64,000 nucleotides of DNA, from the NCBI GenBank assembly GCA_020199835.1, contig JAIVJV010000009.1, forward strand, positions 186,001 through 250,000. Reading direction: 5' to 3'. The notes below the pieces were generated by a model. That model was not told the origin of the DNA, made no database searches, and was given only the letters and a program-made list of their open reading frames with translations. The DNA is from Acidobacteriota bacterium (lineage in GTDB: Bacteria > Acidobacteriota > Blastocatellia > Pyrinomonadales > Pyrinomonadaceae). Below are positions 55,048-62,264 of the stretch, in pieces. The first letter of the stretch is position 1, and each line of letters starts with the position of its first letter. A program made the translations under genes and the position numbers.

Positions 55048-55499
55048 CGGGTACCAAGCTGTCTCAGTGCTTCATAGAGCACGATACCCACGGCGGTCGC
55101 GAGGTTCAAGCTGCGAACATTCGGATTGGTAATCGGAATGCGCAGGCAGTTGTCCCAATTGCGACGCAAAAGCTCTTCTGGCAAACCGCGTGTTTCGCGG
55201 CCAAAAACAAGGCAATCACGGGATTGGAACGCCCAATCGGTGTAGACGCGATCGGCCGTGGTGGTGAGGTAAACAAAGCGAGCTTCGGGGAGTGCCCGGG
55301 TTAGCGCGTCCAGGTTTGGATGCCGCGATAGCTTCACTTCGGGCCAGTAATCGAGACCGGCTCGACGCAACGCGCGGTCGTCCATGCGAAAGCCGGTGAC
55401 GCCGACGATGTGAAGCGGAACATCGTTGGCCGCACACAGGCGCGCCACGTTACCGGTGTTTGGTGGAATCTCTGGTTCGACGAGCGCGACGGAAAGCAT
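55044..55499 (-). CDS. trmL: tRNA (cytidine/uridine-2'-O)-methyltransferase TrmL
   Basis: A 151-residue SPOUT-class methyltransferase that modifies the wobble base of tRNA-Leu. The opening [21 protein letters not shown] and the knot region [12 protein letters not shown] with [16 protein letters not shown] are characteristic. The ATG at 55499 gives the normal length; an upstream frame extension lacks similarity. Confidence 0.94.
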   Translation of the reverse strand: MLSVALVEPEIPPNTGNVARLCAANDVPLHIVGVTGFRMDDRALRRAGLDYWPEVKLSRHPNLDALTRALPEARFVYLTTTADRVYTDWAFQSRDCLVFGRETRGLPEELLRRNWDNCLRIPITNPNVRSLNLATAVGIVLYEALRQLGTR

Positions 55500-55549
55500 C
55501 GTTGTTGATCGAATACGAATGTTCGTGCGCCGCCAGATTAGCAAACTAC

Positions 55550-55588
55550 AAAAAGAAACGACGAGCTTCGTTTGAAGATCTCGTCGTT
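55550..55588 (-). terminator. Rho-independent terminator of the Lys/Ala-rich peptide gene
   Basis: A 9-bp perfect stem (AACGACGAG, 55557-55565, with 55580-55588) contains an inner CTTC/GAAG pair around a GTTT loop. On the minus strand TCTTTTTG follows. It lies 78 bases after the peptide gene stop, before trmL, and largely insulates the two. Confidence 0.85.
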
Positions 55589-55665
55589 CCTTTTCGTAAG
55601 GCCGGTAGGCCTCAGATGTTTGTGTGCGCCGGTGGAAGGTACGTGCTTCGACCTGCTGGTTCGGG

Positions 55666-55764
55666 TTATCTCTTCTTTGCGGCCTTCTTAGTTCCGCCCT
55701 TCTTCGCGGCCTTCTTGGTGCCGCCCTTCTTAGCTGCTTTCTTTCCACCTTTTTTAGTTGCCAT
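55666..55764 (-). CDS. 32-residue Lys/Ala/Gly repeat peptide (histone-H1-tail-like)
   Basis: A very basic 32-residue peptide built from a 9-residue repeat, KKAAKKGGT, seen about two and a half times, with matching 27-base DNA repeats. It has no acidic residue and 16 lysines. AAGGAG lies 12 bases before the ATG. A near-consensus promoter and a clear terminator bracket the gene, which argues it is expressed. Composition resembles the Lys/Ala-rich tails of histone H1-like bacterial proteins, which bind DNA or RNA. No family is recognised with confidence. Confidence 0.75.
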   Translation of the reverse strand: MATKKGGKKAAKKGGTKKAAKKGGTKKAAKKR

Positions 55765-55813
55765 AGCTTCTATGTGCTCCTTCTTTCGAGTTTGGTTTTT
55801 TGTTTCTTCACGA

Positions 55814-55846
55814 CCACAAGATACTGTGCTTACTTCTGTCTTGTGG
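55814..55846 (-). other. Hairpin in the 5' leader of the basic peptide gene
   Basis: CCACAAGA (55814-55821) and TCTTGTGG (55839-55846) form an 8-bp stem in the roughly 105-base leader between promoter and start codon. It is not followed by a T-run. It could affect translation or message stability. Confidence 0.5.
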
Positions 55847-55875
55847 GCTAGAGTAAACGGCGCACAACATCTTGC

Positions 55876-55904
55876 TATATAAACGCAAACACCCTCGATG
55901 TCAA
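55876..55904 (-). promoter_or_regulatory. Near-consensus promoter of the basic peptide gene
   Basis: TTGACA (55899-55904 on the minus strand), a 17-base spacer, and TATATA (55876-55881) make an almost perfect housekeeping promoter directed toward the peptide gene. This predicts strong constitutive transcription. Confidence 0.85.
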
Positions 55905-56111
55905 TAACTTATTACTCGATCCCTAATTTTTTTTTCAGCCTCGTGAGCGGGTGTTGAGTGCGCTCCGCAACGGCTGAACGCCGGGCGACGACCACAGCCT
56001 ACAACCAGCTGGGAGTAGCTAATGAGTGGCCGCGAACGTGTTGGGGACTATGCCGGTGCTCAGGAGAGAGTAGAGGAGAAAAGAGATAAACCGCGATTAG
56101 TGGTCCAACTT
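55905..56111. other. Intergenic spacer without a convincing gene
   Basis: A 207-base stretch between the basic peptide promoter and the end of the pseudopilin gene. It starts with an AT-rich run that includes nine T bases at about 55926-55935, followed by a GC-rich part. A 52-codon plus-strand frame at 56022 has a GGGAG sequence before it but runs antisense into the pseudopilin gene and looks spurious. Confidence 0.6.
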
Positions 56112-56822
56112 TTAATTGCGGAACAGGGGCGTGAAGATCCACTGATCGTGACGCTCAATGCCATAGTAAGTGAGCACTGAGTCTTTTCGACTGCGACTGG
56201 CGACACCAACGAATGGGCCACTCGAAACGTCATCAATCGACGATGAGCTTTCTGACTTTGGACGCTCGCCGAGTTTTATTGCGCTGGTGATCGGAGGAAC
56301 TGCAAACTGTTGTAATTGCGCGAGTTGGCCGCGCGGTTGCGGCACGAAGCTGCCGGTGTAGAACAGTATCGACTGCTGAAACTCAACTAACCCTTGCGTC
56401 CGTGGTCCAATAAAGCGCCACTCGCCTTCGAGCGTTAACGGATCGCGCGCGGCTGATGCGCGAAGGATCTGACGATTCTTTGCGCCGCCGGGAATCGGTA
56501 TCCCGTTAAGCAAATCTTCGATCGAAGAAGGCAATGACTGATCACCTGGTGGACGGCCTGTAGATGAACGATAGACGTAGTACTGACCAATCGCATTAGC
56601 GACTTGCTCGCCGCGAAAGATCGCTTCCTTCTCGCGTTCTCGCTGTGCTTGTTGTGACACGCGAGGAGCTACAGCCATGGCGAACAAAGCGACGACGCTC
56701 ATTAGCGCGAGCAGCGCGACGAGGGTGTAACCGCGCTCGGAACGTCTCTGCGACCGTGGAATCGTCGTTGAGAGAGTCTTAGAGCGCGCGAGGCTCGACC
56801 CGCATATATTGTGGTCGCTCAT
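56112..56822 (-). CDS. Pseudopilin-like protein lacking the position-5 glutamate
   Basis: A 236-residue protein. After a basic leader, RGYTLVALLALMSVVALFAMAVAP is a type IV pilin or type II secretion cleavage and helix region. The residue at +5 is Ala where most pilins have Glu, so it may be a minor pseudopilin that does not pack in the filament core. The soluble domain follows with no cysteine pair. The ATG at 56822 is 4 bases after the PilP-like stop and has GAGG before it. It completes the PilN/O/P-like series. Confidence 0.75.
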   Translation of the reverse strand: MSDHNICGSSLARSKTLSTTIPRSQRRSERGYTLVALLALMSVVALFAMAVAPRVSQQAQREREKEAIFRGEQVANAIGQYYVYRSSTGRPPGDQSLPSSIEDLLNGIPIPGGAKNRQILRASAARDPLTLEGEWRFIGPRTQGLVEFQQSILFYTGSFVPQPRGQLAQLQQFAVPPITSAIKLGERPKSESSSSIDDVSSGPFVGVASRSRKDSVLTYYGIERHDQWIFTPLFRN

Positions 56823-56826
56823 TGCC

Positions 56827-57756
56827 TCAAGGTTCATCATCTTCAACCTCGACACGCGGCGTCGGACGCGTCAATGGATTGCCGACACCGCGCTCACCTT
56901 CAGTCATCGCGAGCGTATGTTTGATCTTCAGCGTGGTGTCCATCATCACGAGTTCCTTATCCGAGATACTCGTGACGCGAAACCTTCCGCTCAACACGTC
57001 GCCGCGATGCACGTTCATGACGCTCTTGTTGCTGCGGTCCTGAACGATCGCGGTGTCTCCCACGCGTGTGTACTCACCGATGATGCCGACGTAAAGGTAG
57101 TTCGGTGTTGGCGGTGCTGCGACATTCAACGACGCCTGGTTGGAGAAGAGACCGTTGTCAGCAGTGCGCACCATGATGTTGCGCGCACCTGGCGCAGCTA
57201 TCAATGTCGCCGCGACGTTGGCGGAGAGTTGTTGCGGACTGATGAAGGTCGTCGGCAGTTCGCGTCCGTCAAAATAGATCTTCGTGGACGGGGTGAACTT
57301 GTCTCCCGAGACCTCCAGCTTGAAATCCGCGCTACGAGAGTAAACGTTCGAAGGCGAAAGCGAGGCCAGCAGCAACGGCGGCGAAGGCGCCGGCGTCGGC
57401 GTCACTTCCTGCACCGGCTTAACCGGCGCGGGGGGCGGAACGTAGTACGCAAAGATGTTGCGCCTGGCTTCCGGCGCCGTGTAGGCCGAAGGCGTGTACT
57501 CGATTGGCGCGAACAAGGCGAGGTTCGCCACGTCCTGTGAAGTGGTCGCCGCGGTGTTGTTCTGCTGACGACCAGGGCCGGGTTGAGTGTTGCGCGCGGG
57601 CGTCGGCGTGGCCGCGGCTCGCGGCGCCGTCGGTGTAGTGCTGCCGCCGAAGCCAAACAGCGCCCAGTACAAAATGATGAATGCGACCAGACCCAGGACG
57701 GCGGCCATAATCACTTTTTTCTTCTCGCCGGGTTTGTTTAGATCTACTGCTTGCAT
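56827..57756 (-). CDS. PilP-like/IPT-containing inner-membrane protein of the pilus series
   Basis: A 309-residue protein with one membrane helix (about 14-34), a Pro/Thr-rich linker, an Ig-like (IPT/TIG-type) domain at about 130-215 (SPSNVYSRSADFKLEVSG) and a small C-terminal beta domain (GIIGEYTRVGDTAIVQDRS...VHRGDVLSGRFRVTSI) like the PilP lipoprotein core. It lies 2 bases after the PilO-like gene. It probably links the inner-membrane PilN/PilO complex to a secretin. The IPT insertion is not found in classical PilP. Confidence 0.7.
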   Translation of the reverse strand: MQAVDLNKPGEKKKVIMAAVLGLVAFIILYWALFGFGGSTTPTAPRAAATPTPARNTQPGPGRQQNNTAATTSQDVANLALFAPIEYTPSAYTAPEARRNIFAYYVPPPAPVKPVQEVTPTPAPSPPLLLASLSPSNVYSRSADFKLEVSGDKFTPSTKIYFDGRELPTTFISPQQLSANVAATLIAAPGARNIMVRTADNGLFSNQASLNVAAPPTPNYLYVGIIGEYTRVGDTAIVQDRSNKSVMNVHRGDVLSGRFRVTSISDKELVMMDTTLKIKHTLAMTEGERGVGNPLTRPTPRVEVEDDEP

Positions 57757-57758
57757 GT

Positions 57759-58529
57759 TTATTCCTGGGGTTGGCCGTTGCCGGCTGCGCTTTCGCGCTG
57801 GAAGTACGTCGCCAGATTTAATTGCAGGCTGATGAGCGAGCCGCGTCCGCCGGAGCCGGCAGCAGGCGTAGCACCTTCGCCGCCCTCCGCTGAAACGGGC
57901 GCGCTGTTCTCGTTTGCACGCTGGAGCTCGACCTGGTTGATCACCACGAACTGCCTGCTTCTTTCGAGGTCGCGAACGAAACGGCGGATGTCCTGGTATT
58001 GCCCTTCAACCGTCACCAAAACGGCGATACCCGGATAAAAACTCTGCCATTTCGTTATGGTAGTTTGCCCGCCGACCGATTTTGTGCCGGATGCTTCGAG
58101 TGGAGTGTAGGTTGGTCCCGACGTATTTCGCAGTCCGTTTTTGACAATGAGTTGATTGAGTTCGTCGTAGAGCTCGAGCCTGCCTTGATCGGCTCGGGGA
58201 AGATAGCTGCTCTCAAAACCGGTGAGACTCGCTGCGATCTGATCGACCTGATCCTTGGTCGTTTTTTCTTTATCGACGACTCCGCCAAGAGTTTTCAGGT
58301 TCGCCTGCAACCGCGTCTTGTCCTCGTGCAGTGAGCTGACGCGCGAGCGAGCGGGCACGAGGAAATAGAGATAGCTCAGCAGCACGAGCAGCAAGACAAG
58401 GCAACTGCCTGCCAAAGCTGCGACTTCGGCGACACCAAACATCTTGCCGCGGCGCGAGTCGCGAAACGTCGTGAGCCGTTGCTTGTATTGAACAGTGCTA
58501 GGCGCGGCTTTGACTTCTTCCGTACTCAT
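57759..58529 (-). CDS. pilO: PilO-like pilus assembly protein
   Basis: A 256-residue inner-membrane protein: cytoplasmic start, one membrane helix at about 36-55 (LAGSCLVLLLVLLSYLYFL), a coiled-coil region, then a ferredoxin-like periplasmic domain (FYPGIAVLVTVEGQYQDIRRFVRDLERSRQFVVINQVELQR) that is typical of PilO. The start overlaps the end of the PilN-like gene by four bases. Confidence 0.82.
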   Translation of the reverse strand: MSTEEVKAAPSTVQYKQRLTTFRDSRRGKMFGVAEVAALAGSCLVLLLVLLSYLYFLVPARSRVSSLHEDKTRLQANLKTLGGVVDKEKTTKDQVDQIAASLTGFESSYLPRADQGRLELYDELNQLIVKNGLRNTSGPTYTPLEASGTKSVGGQTTITKWQSFYPGIAVLVTVEGQYQDIRRFVRDLERSRQFVVINQVELQRANENSAPVSAEGGEGATPAAGSGGRGSLISLQLNLATYFQRESAAGNGQPQE

Positions 58530-59155
58530 CGCGACACCTCGCTTCCGTTCGGGCTTGCGGTCACTTCCGCGACGTTCTCATTCGAATAAACAGCACGCGG
58601 GCGATAGATCACGGACAACTCGTACTCTGTTCCGGTCTCGCCGCGCCCCTTCTGAAGAGTTTGCGTGCGCAGTTCAGGTAGAAAAATTCCTTCCTGCTGC
58701 ATCGCGGAGATCATCTCGCTGATCGTCGAGGGATTTTTTGTAAAGACAGCGAGATCGAGTGCCGCCACCGTTTGATTTCCTTGCCGCGTGACGTCGTTCA
58801 CGGCAATGCGCGAGACGCGCACGTTCGCGGGCAGCGACGATTCGAGATCCACGAGCAATCGCGACCACGAGAACTTCCGCCGATCAACTAATTGGTGCGC
58901 TGCGGGAACGGCCTGCTGTTGTTCCGGAGAAAGTGAGTTTTTGACCTGCTCGGCGTTTTTGAGGAGCGCCTGCTCCTGCTGCCGCAGCGAGTTAATTTCC
59001 AGTTGCGTAGCGTCGGCCTGGTTGCGGGCGACCGTCGTCAGCCGCACGACGATGACCAGACCGATAATGGCGACGAACAGAATGCCGGCGGTCAGCGCCC
59101 AGGGCAGCAACCGGTTACTAAAAGGTTTTGAAGCCAGGTTTAAATCGCTATTCAC
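58526..59155 (-). CDS. pilN: PilN-like pilus assembly protein
   Basis: A 209-residue inner-membrane protein opening with SDLNLASKPFSNR, a PilN-type motif that contacts PilM. A membrane helix follows (about 17-41), then a coiled coil and a small periplasmic domain (PANVRVSRIAVNDVTRQGNQTVAALDLAVF). I prefer the GTG at 59155; an ATG at 59203 would add 16 residues. Neither has a strong ribosome-binding site. No pilM gene precedes it here. Confidence 0.78.
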   Translation of the reverse strand: MNSDLNLASKPFSNRLLPWALTAGILFVAIIGLVIVVRLTTVARNQADATQLEINSLRQQEQALLKNAEQVKNSLSPEQQQAVPAAHQLVDRRKFSWSRLLVDLESSLPANVRVSRIAVNDVTRQGNQTVAALDLAVFTKNPSTISEMISAMQQEGIFLPELRTQTLQKGRGETGTEYELSVIYRPRAVYSNENVAEVTASPNGSEVSR

Positions 59156-59219
59156 GGTGAAAAAGGATACACGGCTGTTTGAAGTAATCGCAAATGAGGT
59201 CATACGACCGTTTACACGT

Positions 59220-59279
59220 TAAGCGGCAGCGCCCGTTGCAAAAAGGCCTCGTGCCGCTTAGCCAACGCTTTCAGCGTTG
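59220..59279 (-). other. Two hairpins between the FHA-GGDEF and pilN genes
   Basis: TAAGCGGCA (59220-59228) pairs with TGCCGCTTA (59252-59260), and CAACGC (59263-59268) pairs with GCGTTG (59274-59279). Neither has a T-run. They may end or trim the FHA-GGDEF transcript ahead of pilN. Confidence 0.5.
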
Positions 59280-59299
59280 TACGTCTTAGGCGTCGGCGG

Positions 59300-60289
59300 T
59301 CAGTCGCGGCGCGGACGCAGCGGGGCGTCGTTTAGAGCCAGCGAATGACGGTAGGCGCAGGTCACGTTGCGGCCATTTCGCTTGGCACGGTAGAGCGCCG
59401 AGTCAGCCAGTTCAACGAGACGAATCGGGTCGCGAGCGTCATCAGGAAAGCACGCGACGCCAATACTCACCGTGAGACGAAAACGAGCCGCGGCAGGATC
59501 CGCTGCTTCAGTCGATCCGCAGAAGATTGACTGCTCGATTCCACGGCGCACGCGCTCCGCCGCCACCAGCCCTTGCAGGTAATCCGCGTCCAACAGGAAC
59601 GCCGCAAACTCCTCGCCGCCGAAACGCGCCGCGACGTCGCCCGAGCGCAAAGCGGCTTTGATGATCACGCCGACGTCCTGCAACGTTCGATTACCAACAA
59701 GGTGTCCGTAGTTGTCGTTGACGGCTTTAAAATGATCGAGGTCCATCATCAGCACGCAGAACGGCTGCGAGATTTCTTCGGCACGCGCAGCTTCGCGTCT
59801 AAGCTCCGTAAAGAACGACTTGCTCGTCAACAGGCCGGTCAACTCATCGTGGCCCAGCAGACGCTGGATCTGTTGCTGAAAAGCGCGATCGATCTCGTCG
59901 AGGAGTTCAAACCGAAAGAGCTGATCGCCGATGAGAATCTTGTCGCCGTGGGTCAACACCGCTTCCGAAACGGCGCGGCCGTTTACCAGCGTCCCGTTGG
60001 TGGAATGTAGATCGGTGATCTTGAAGCGTGTCTGGCCCGAATCGGGATCGGCTTCCGAGGTGATCGAAGCATGGACGCGAGACGCCTTCACATCGTTCAA
60101 ACGAACGTCGGCTTCGAGTGCACGACCCAGGGTAACCCTCTCGCGTTCGAGCGGAATGGGTGTCGCCATTAGCTCTCCGCGAAGGGCGACGAGCATGGGA
60201 CGGCGTTCAGCATTTGCGAGCGCCTCCGGGGTGGAATCGCTGCCGACCTGGGTTGGGGAATCTGTCTCGTGGTAGTCGTTGCCTTTCAT
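59300..60289 (-). CDS. FHA-domain diguanylate cyclase
   Basis: A 329-residue protein. An FHA domain (about 32-132), with the typical TLGRALEADV, SRVHASI and HSTNGTLVNG blocks, binds phosphothreonine. The GGDEF domain follows with GGEEF and a RSGD I-site five residues before it, so it makes cyclic-di-GMP with feedback control. No membrane segment. It is the gene upstream of pilN on the same strand and may link Ser/Thr kinase signalling to pilus function. That link is inference. Confidence 0.93.
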   Translation of the reverse strand: MKGNDYHETDSPTQVGSDSTPEALANAERRPMLVALRGELMATPIPLERERVTLGRALEADVRLNDVKASRVHASITSEADPDSGQTRFKITDLHSTNGTLVNGRAVSEAVLTHGDKILIGDQLFRFELLDEIDRAFQQQIQRLLGHDELTGLLTSKSFFTELRREAARAEEISQPFCVLMMDLDHFKAVNDNYGHLVGNRTLQDVGVIIKAALRSGDVAARFGGEEFAAFLLDADYLQGLVAAERVRRGIEQSIFCGSTEAADPAAARFRLTVSIGVACFPDDARDPIRLVELADSALYRAKRNGRNVTCAYRHSLALNDAPLRPRRD

Positions 60290-60297
60290 GCCTCAGC

Positions 60298-60326
60298 TTG
60301 TGAGCCTCTGTAGTTCCTTTTATAAT
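60298..60326 (+). promoter_or_regulatory. Promoter for ribA
   Basis: TTGTGA (60298-60303), a 17-base spacer and TATAAT (60321-60326) form a good promoter about 40 bases before the ribA ATG. No FMN riboswitch fits in the short leader. Confidence 0.65.
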
Positions 60327-60367
60327 CGCTCAATTCAATTTTACTCTTAGATCCTGCTGGTAACGTC

Positions 60368-61036
60368 ATGGAAGTACACACATCACAAAAAACGACCGTC
60401 GGCGGCGCTTGCTGCAACGAAGTTGAAACAGGGACCGTCGAGCGGGTAGCCGTGGCGAATCTGCCGACTGAATGGGGCGACTTCCGCATAGCCGCTTATC
60501 GCTCTTTAACTACCAATGAGGAGTTTGTGGTCCTCTTTAAAGGTGAGATGAGACGCGACGTGCCCACGCTGGTCCGAATCCACTCGCAGTGTCTCACGGG
60601 CGACGTGTTTGGCTCAACTAAATGCGACTGCGGCCGGCAGTTGCACCAGACGATGCAGATGATTAACCAGGAGGGACGGGGCGCGATCGTTTACCAGCAA
60701 CAGGAAGGACGCGGGATCGGGATCGTCAACAAGATTCGCGCGTACGCGCTACAGGACCAGGGCGCGGATACGGTGGAAGCAAATGTCAAGTTGGGTTTGG
60801 AAGTGGATTTGCGCGAGTACCGGCAGTGCGCGGAGATCCTTTACGACCTAGGACTTTGTAACGTCAAAGTGATCTCAAACAACCCGCTGAAATTACGCGC
60901 AGTTGAAGAAGCAGGACTCAAGATCGTCGAACGTATTTCGATCGAGGTTGACTCGACGGACAACGCAGCCGGCTACCTGCGAACCAAGAAAGAGAAGCTC
61001 GGCCACCTCCTCACGCTCAATCGCGAAAAACGTTAA
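60368..61036 (+). CDS. ribA: Stand-alone GTP cyclohydrolase II
   Basis: A 222-residue enzyme that opens GTP at the first step of riboflavin synthesis. The zinc cysteines are intact: Cys75, Cys86 and Cys88 in [18 protein letters not shown]. The catalytic [29 protein letters not shown] and NNPLK motifs are also present. It therefore supplies the activity that the RibBA protein at 13791 appears to have lost. The first 25 residues include an unusual CC pair. It has its own promoter. Confidence 0.95.
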   Translation: MEVHTSQKTTVGGACCNEVETGTVERVAVANLPTEWGDFRIAAYRSLTTNEEFVVLFKGEMRRDVPTLVRIHSQCLTGDVFGSTKCDCGRQLHQTMQMINQEGRGAIVYQQQEGRGIGIVNKIRAYALQDQGADTVEANVKLGLEVDLREYRQCAEILYDLGLCNVKVISNNPLKLRAVEEAGLKIVERISIEVDSTDNAAGYLRTKKEKLGHLLTLNREKR

Positions 61037-61041
61037 GCCGT

Positions 61042-62100
61042 TTACTGCTTAGTGCGCAGGTCTTTGATCGTGCCCCGAATTTTGTCGGCCTCGGGCGCTT
61101 TCGGCTCGAGTTTCAGATACGCCTCCAGCTCATCCGCAGCTTGCTGTCGTTTTCCGAGCTGCCAATAAACTCCACCGAGGTAGTAATGCGCGAGACCGGC
61201 TCTTGGCCCACCAAGCTCGATAGCTCGGCGAAGCACTGTTTCCGCGTCAGCGAAGCTCTTCTTCACGATGAGCGTCATGCCGAGATAGTGATGTGCGGCA
61301 AACGATTGATCGTTCTTTTTTACGGCGGCGCGGAGCTGAACTTCAGCTTCGGGAATCTTCTTCTGGTTGAATAACGCGATGCCGTAATTAAGCATCGGCT
61401 CCGGCGCGTCGGGCGACAGTTGAACGACTCTTGCGAGCGCGTCGGCAGCCTTGTCGTACTGTCCCTTTTTCATGTACTGCACACCCAACTCGTTCAACGC
61501 GAGACTAAAATTCGGGTGCGCTTGCACGGCCTGCTTTAATTGGTCAATAGCCTTGTCTGTTTCACCGGCACGCGCAAACTCCAACCCCTTCTCATAAAAC
61601 CCGACTGCCGGCTTCGGAACGTTGGCGAGTGCGGCGTTGAGCACGCCCGGTTTGTTTCGCGCGGCTTCATTTTTGGCACGCAAGTAGATTTGCAGGTTGT
61701 GCGGGCGCGTAAGGGGGAAGCTCGCCGGCCCGGTGCGCGTCATAACGTTCGAAGGTTCGATAAAAACCTGCTCCCTCACAGGGTCGAAAGACTCTCCGCC
61801 ATCGATGACGAGAATGTAGTTCCCTGGTCTGAGCGACTGAAAGCTGAAGTTACCGTTCCCGTCTGAAAGGACTGTAAGGTCACCCTGTCCCGGACTCTCC
61901 AATTTAATTTTGAGTCGCGTATCGACGCGTTGTCCGGAAGGAAATATTAAACGGCCATTGATTGAATGTCTGCCGCCGGTGCCGGTCGTATCGACGCCGC
62001 CGCCGGACTGTGCGAAGGCAACAGTTGGGCAAAAAAGCAGCAGTGCTGCTATCAAAGAATGCCAATGGAAGAGACGTTTGCTGATGAGATTCTGAGCCAT
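61042..62100 (-). CDS. Exported TPR protein with carboxypeptidase-regulatory-like domain
   Basis: A 352-residue protein with a signal peptide (about 1-31, ending FAQ), a Cna-B/carboxypeptidase-regulatory-like domain at about 40-120 (INGRLIFPSGQRVDTRLKI, FSFQSLRPGNYIL) and at least four TPR repeats from about 165 (ALNELGVQYMKKGQYDKAA, AHHYLGMTLIVKKS). GGAG lies before the ATG at 62100; earlier frame extension lacks support. It is the gene downstream of the TonB-dependent receptor on the same strand, a common pairing in Acidobacteria. Confidence 0.82.
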   Translation of the reverse strand: MAQNLISKRLFHWHSLIAALLLFCPTVAFAQSGGGVDTTGTGGRHSINGRLIFPSGQRVDTRLKIKLESPGQGDLTVLSDGNGNFSFQSLRPGNYILVIDGGESFDPVREQVFIEPSNVMTRTGPASFPLTRPHNLQIYLRAKNEAARNKPGVLNAALANVPKPAVGFYEKGLEFARAGETDKAIDQLKQAVQAHPNFSLALNELGVQYMKKGQYDKAADALARVVQLSPDAPEPMLNYGIALFNQKKIPEAEVQLRAAVKKNDQSFAAHHYLGMTLIVKKSFADAETVLRRAIELGGPRAGLAHYYLGGVYWQLGKRQQAADELEAYLKLEPKAPEADKIRGTIKDLRTKQ

Positions 62101-62181
62101 CTCGATAACTCCGTTTCGTAGCAGTTGCCGAGGTAAGTTGAATTGGTTGTTTGGACGATCTGGACGGTTGAAGATTACCAC

Positions 62182-62218
62182 AAAACAAGAAGGGAGGCGT
62201 AGATTTTACGCCTCCCTT
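62182..62218 (-). terminator. Rho-independent terminator of the TonB-dependent receptor gene
   Basis: A 12-bp perfect stem (62190-62201 with 62207-62218) has a 5-base loop. On the minus strand CTTGTTTTG follows. It lies 46 bases after the receptor stop and before the TPR gene. Confidence 0.82.
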
Positions 62219-62264
62219 ATCAAACTCCCACGCTTCCGAAGAAGCGGTGGACTCAAAACCAGCG

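Noticed and set aside
54046..55077. Long plus-strand reading frame (343 codons) across typA
   Set aside because: Antisense to typA, whose GTPase motifs are intact; no ribosome-binding site or recognisable domain.
56022..56180. 52-codon plus-strand frame with GGGAG before its ATG
   Set aside because: Overlaps the pseudopilin gene on the other strand, lacks a promoter or domain, and its composition is unremarkable.
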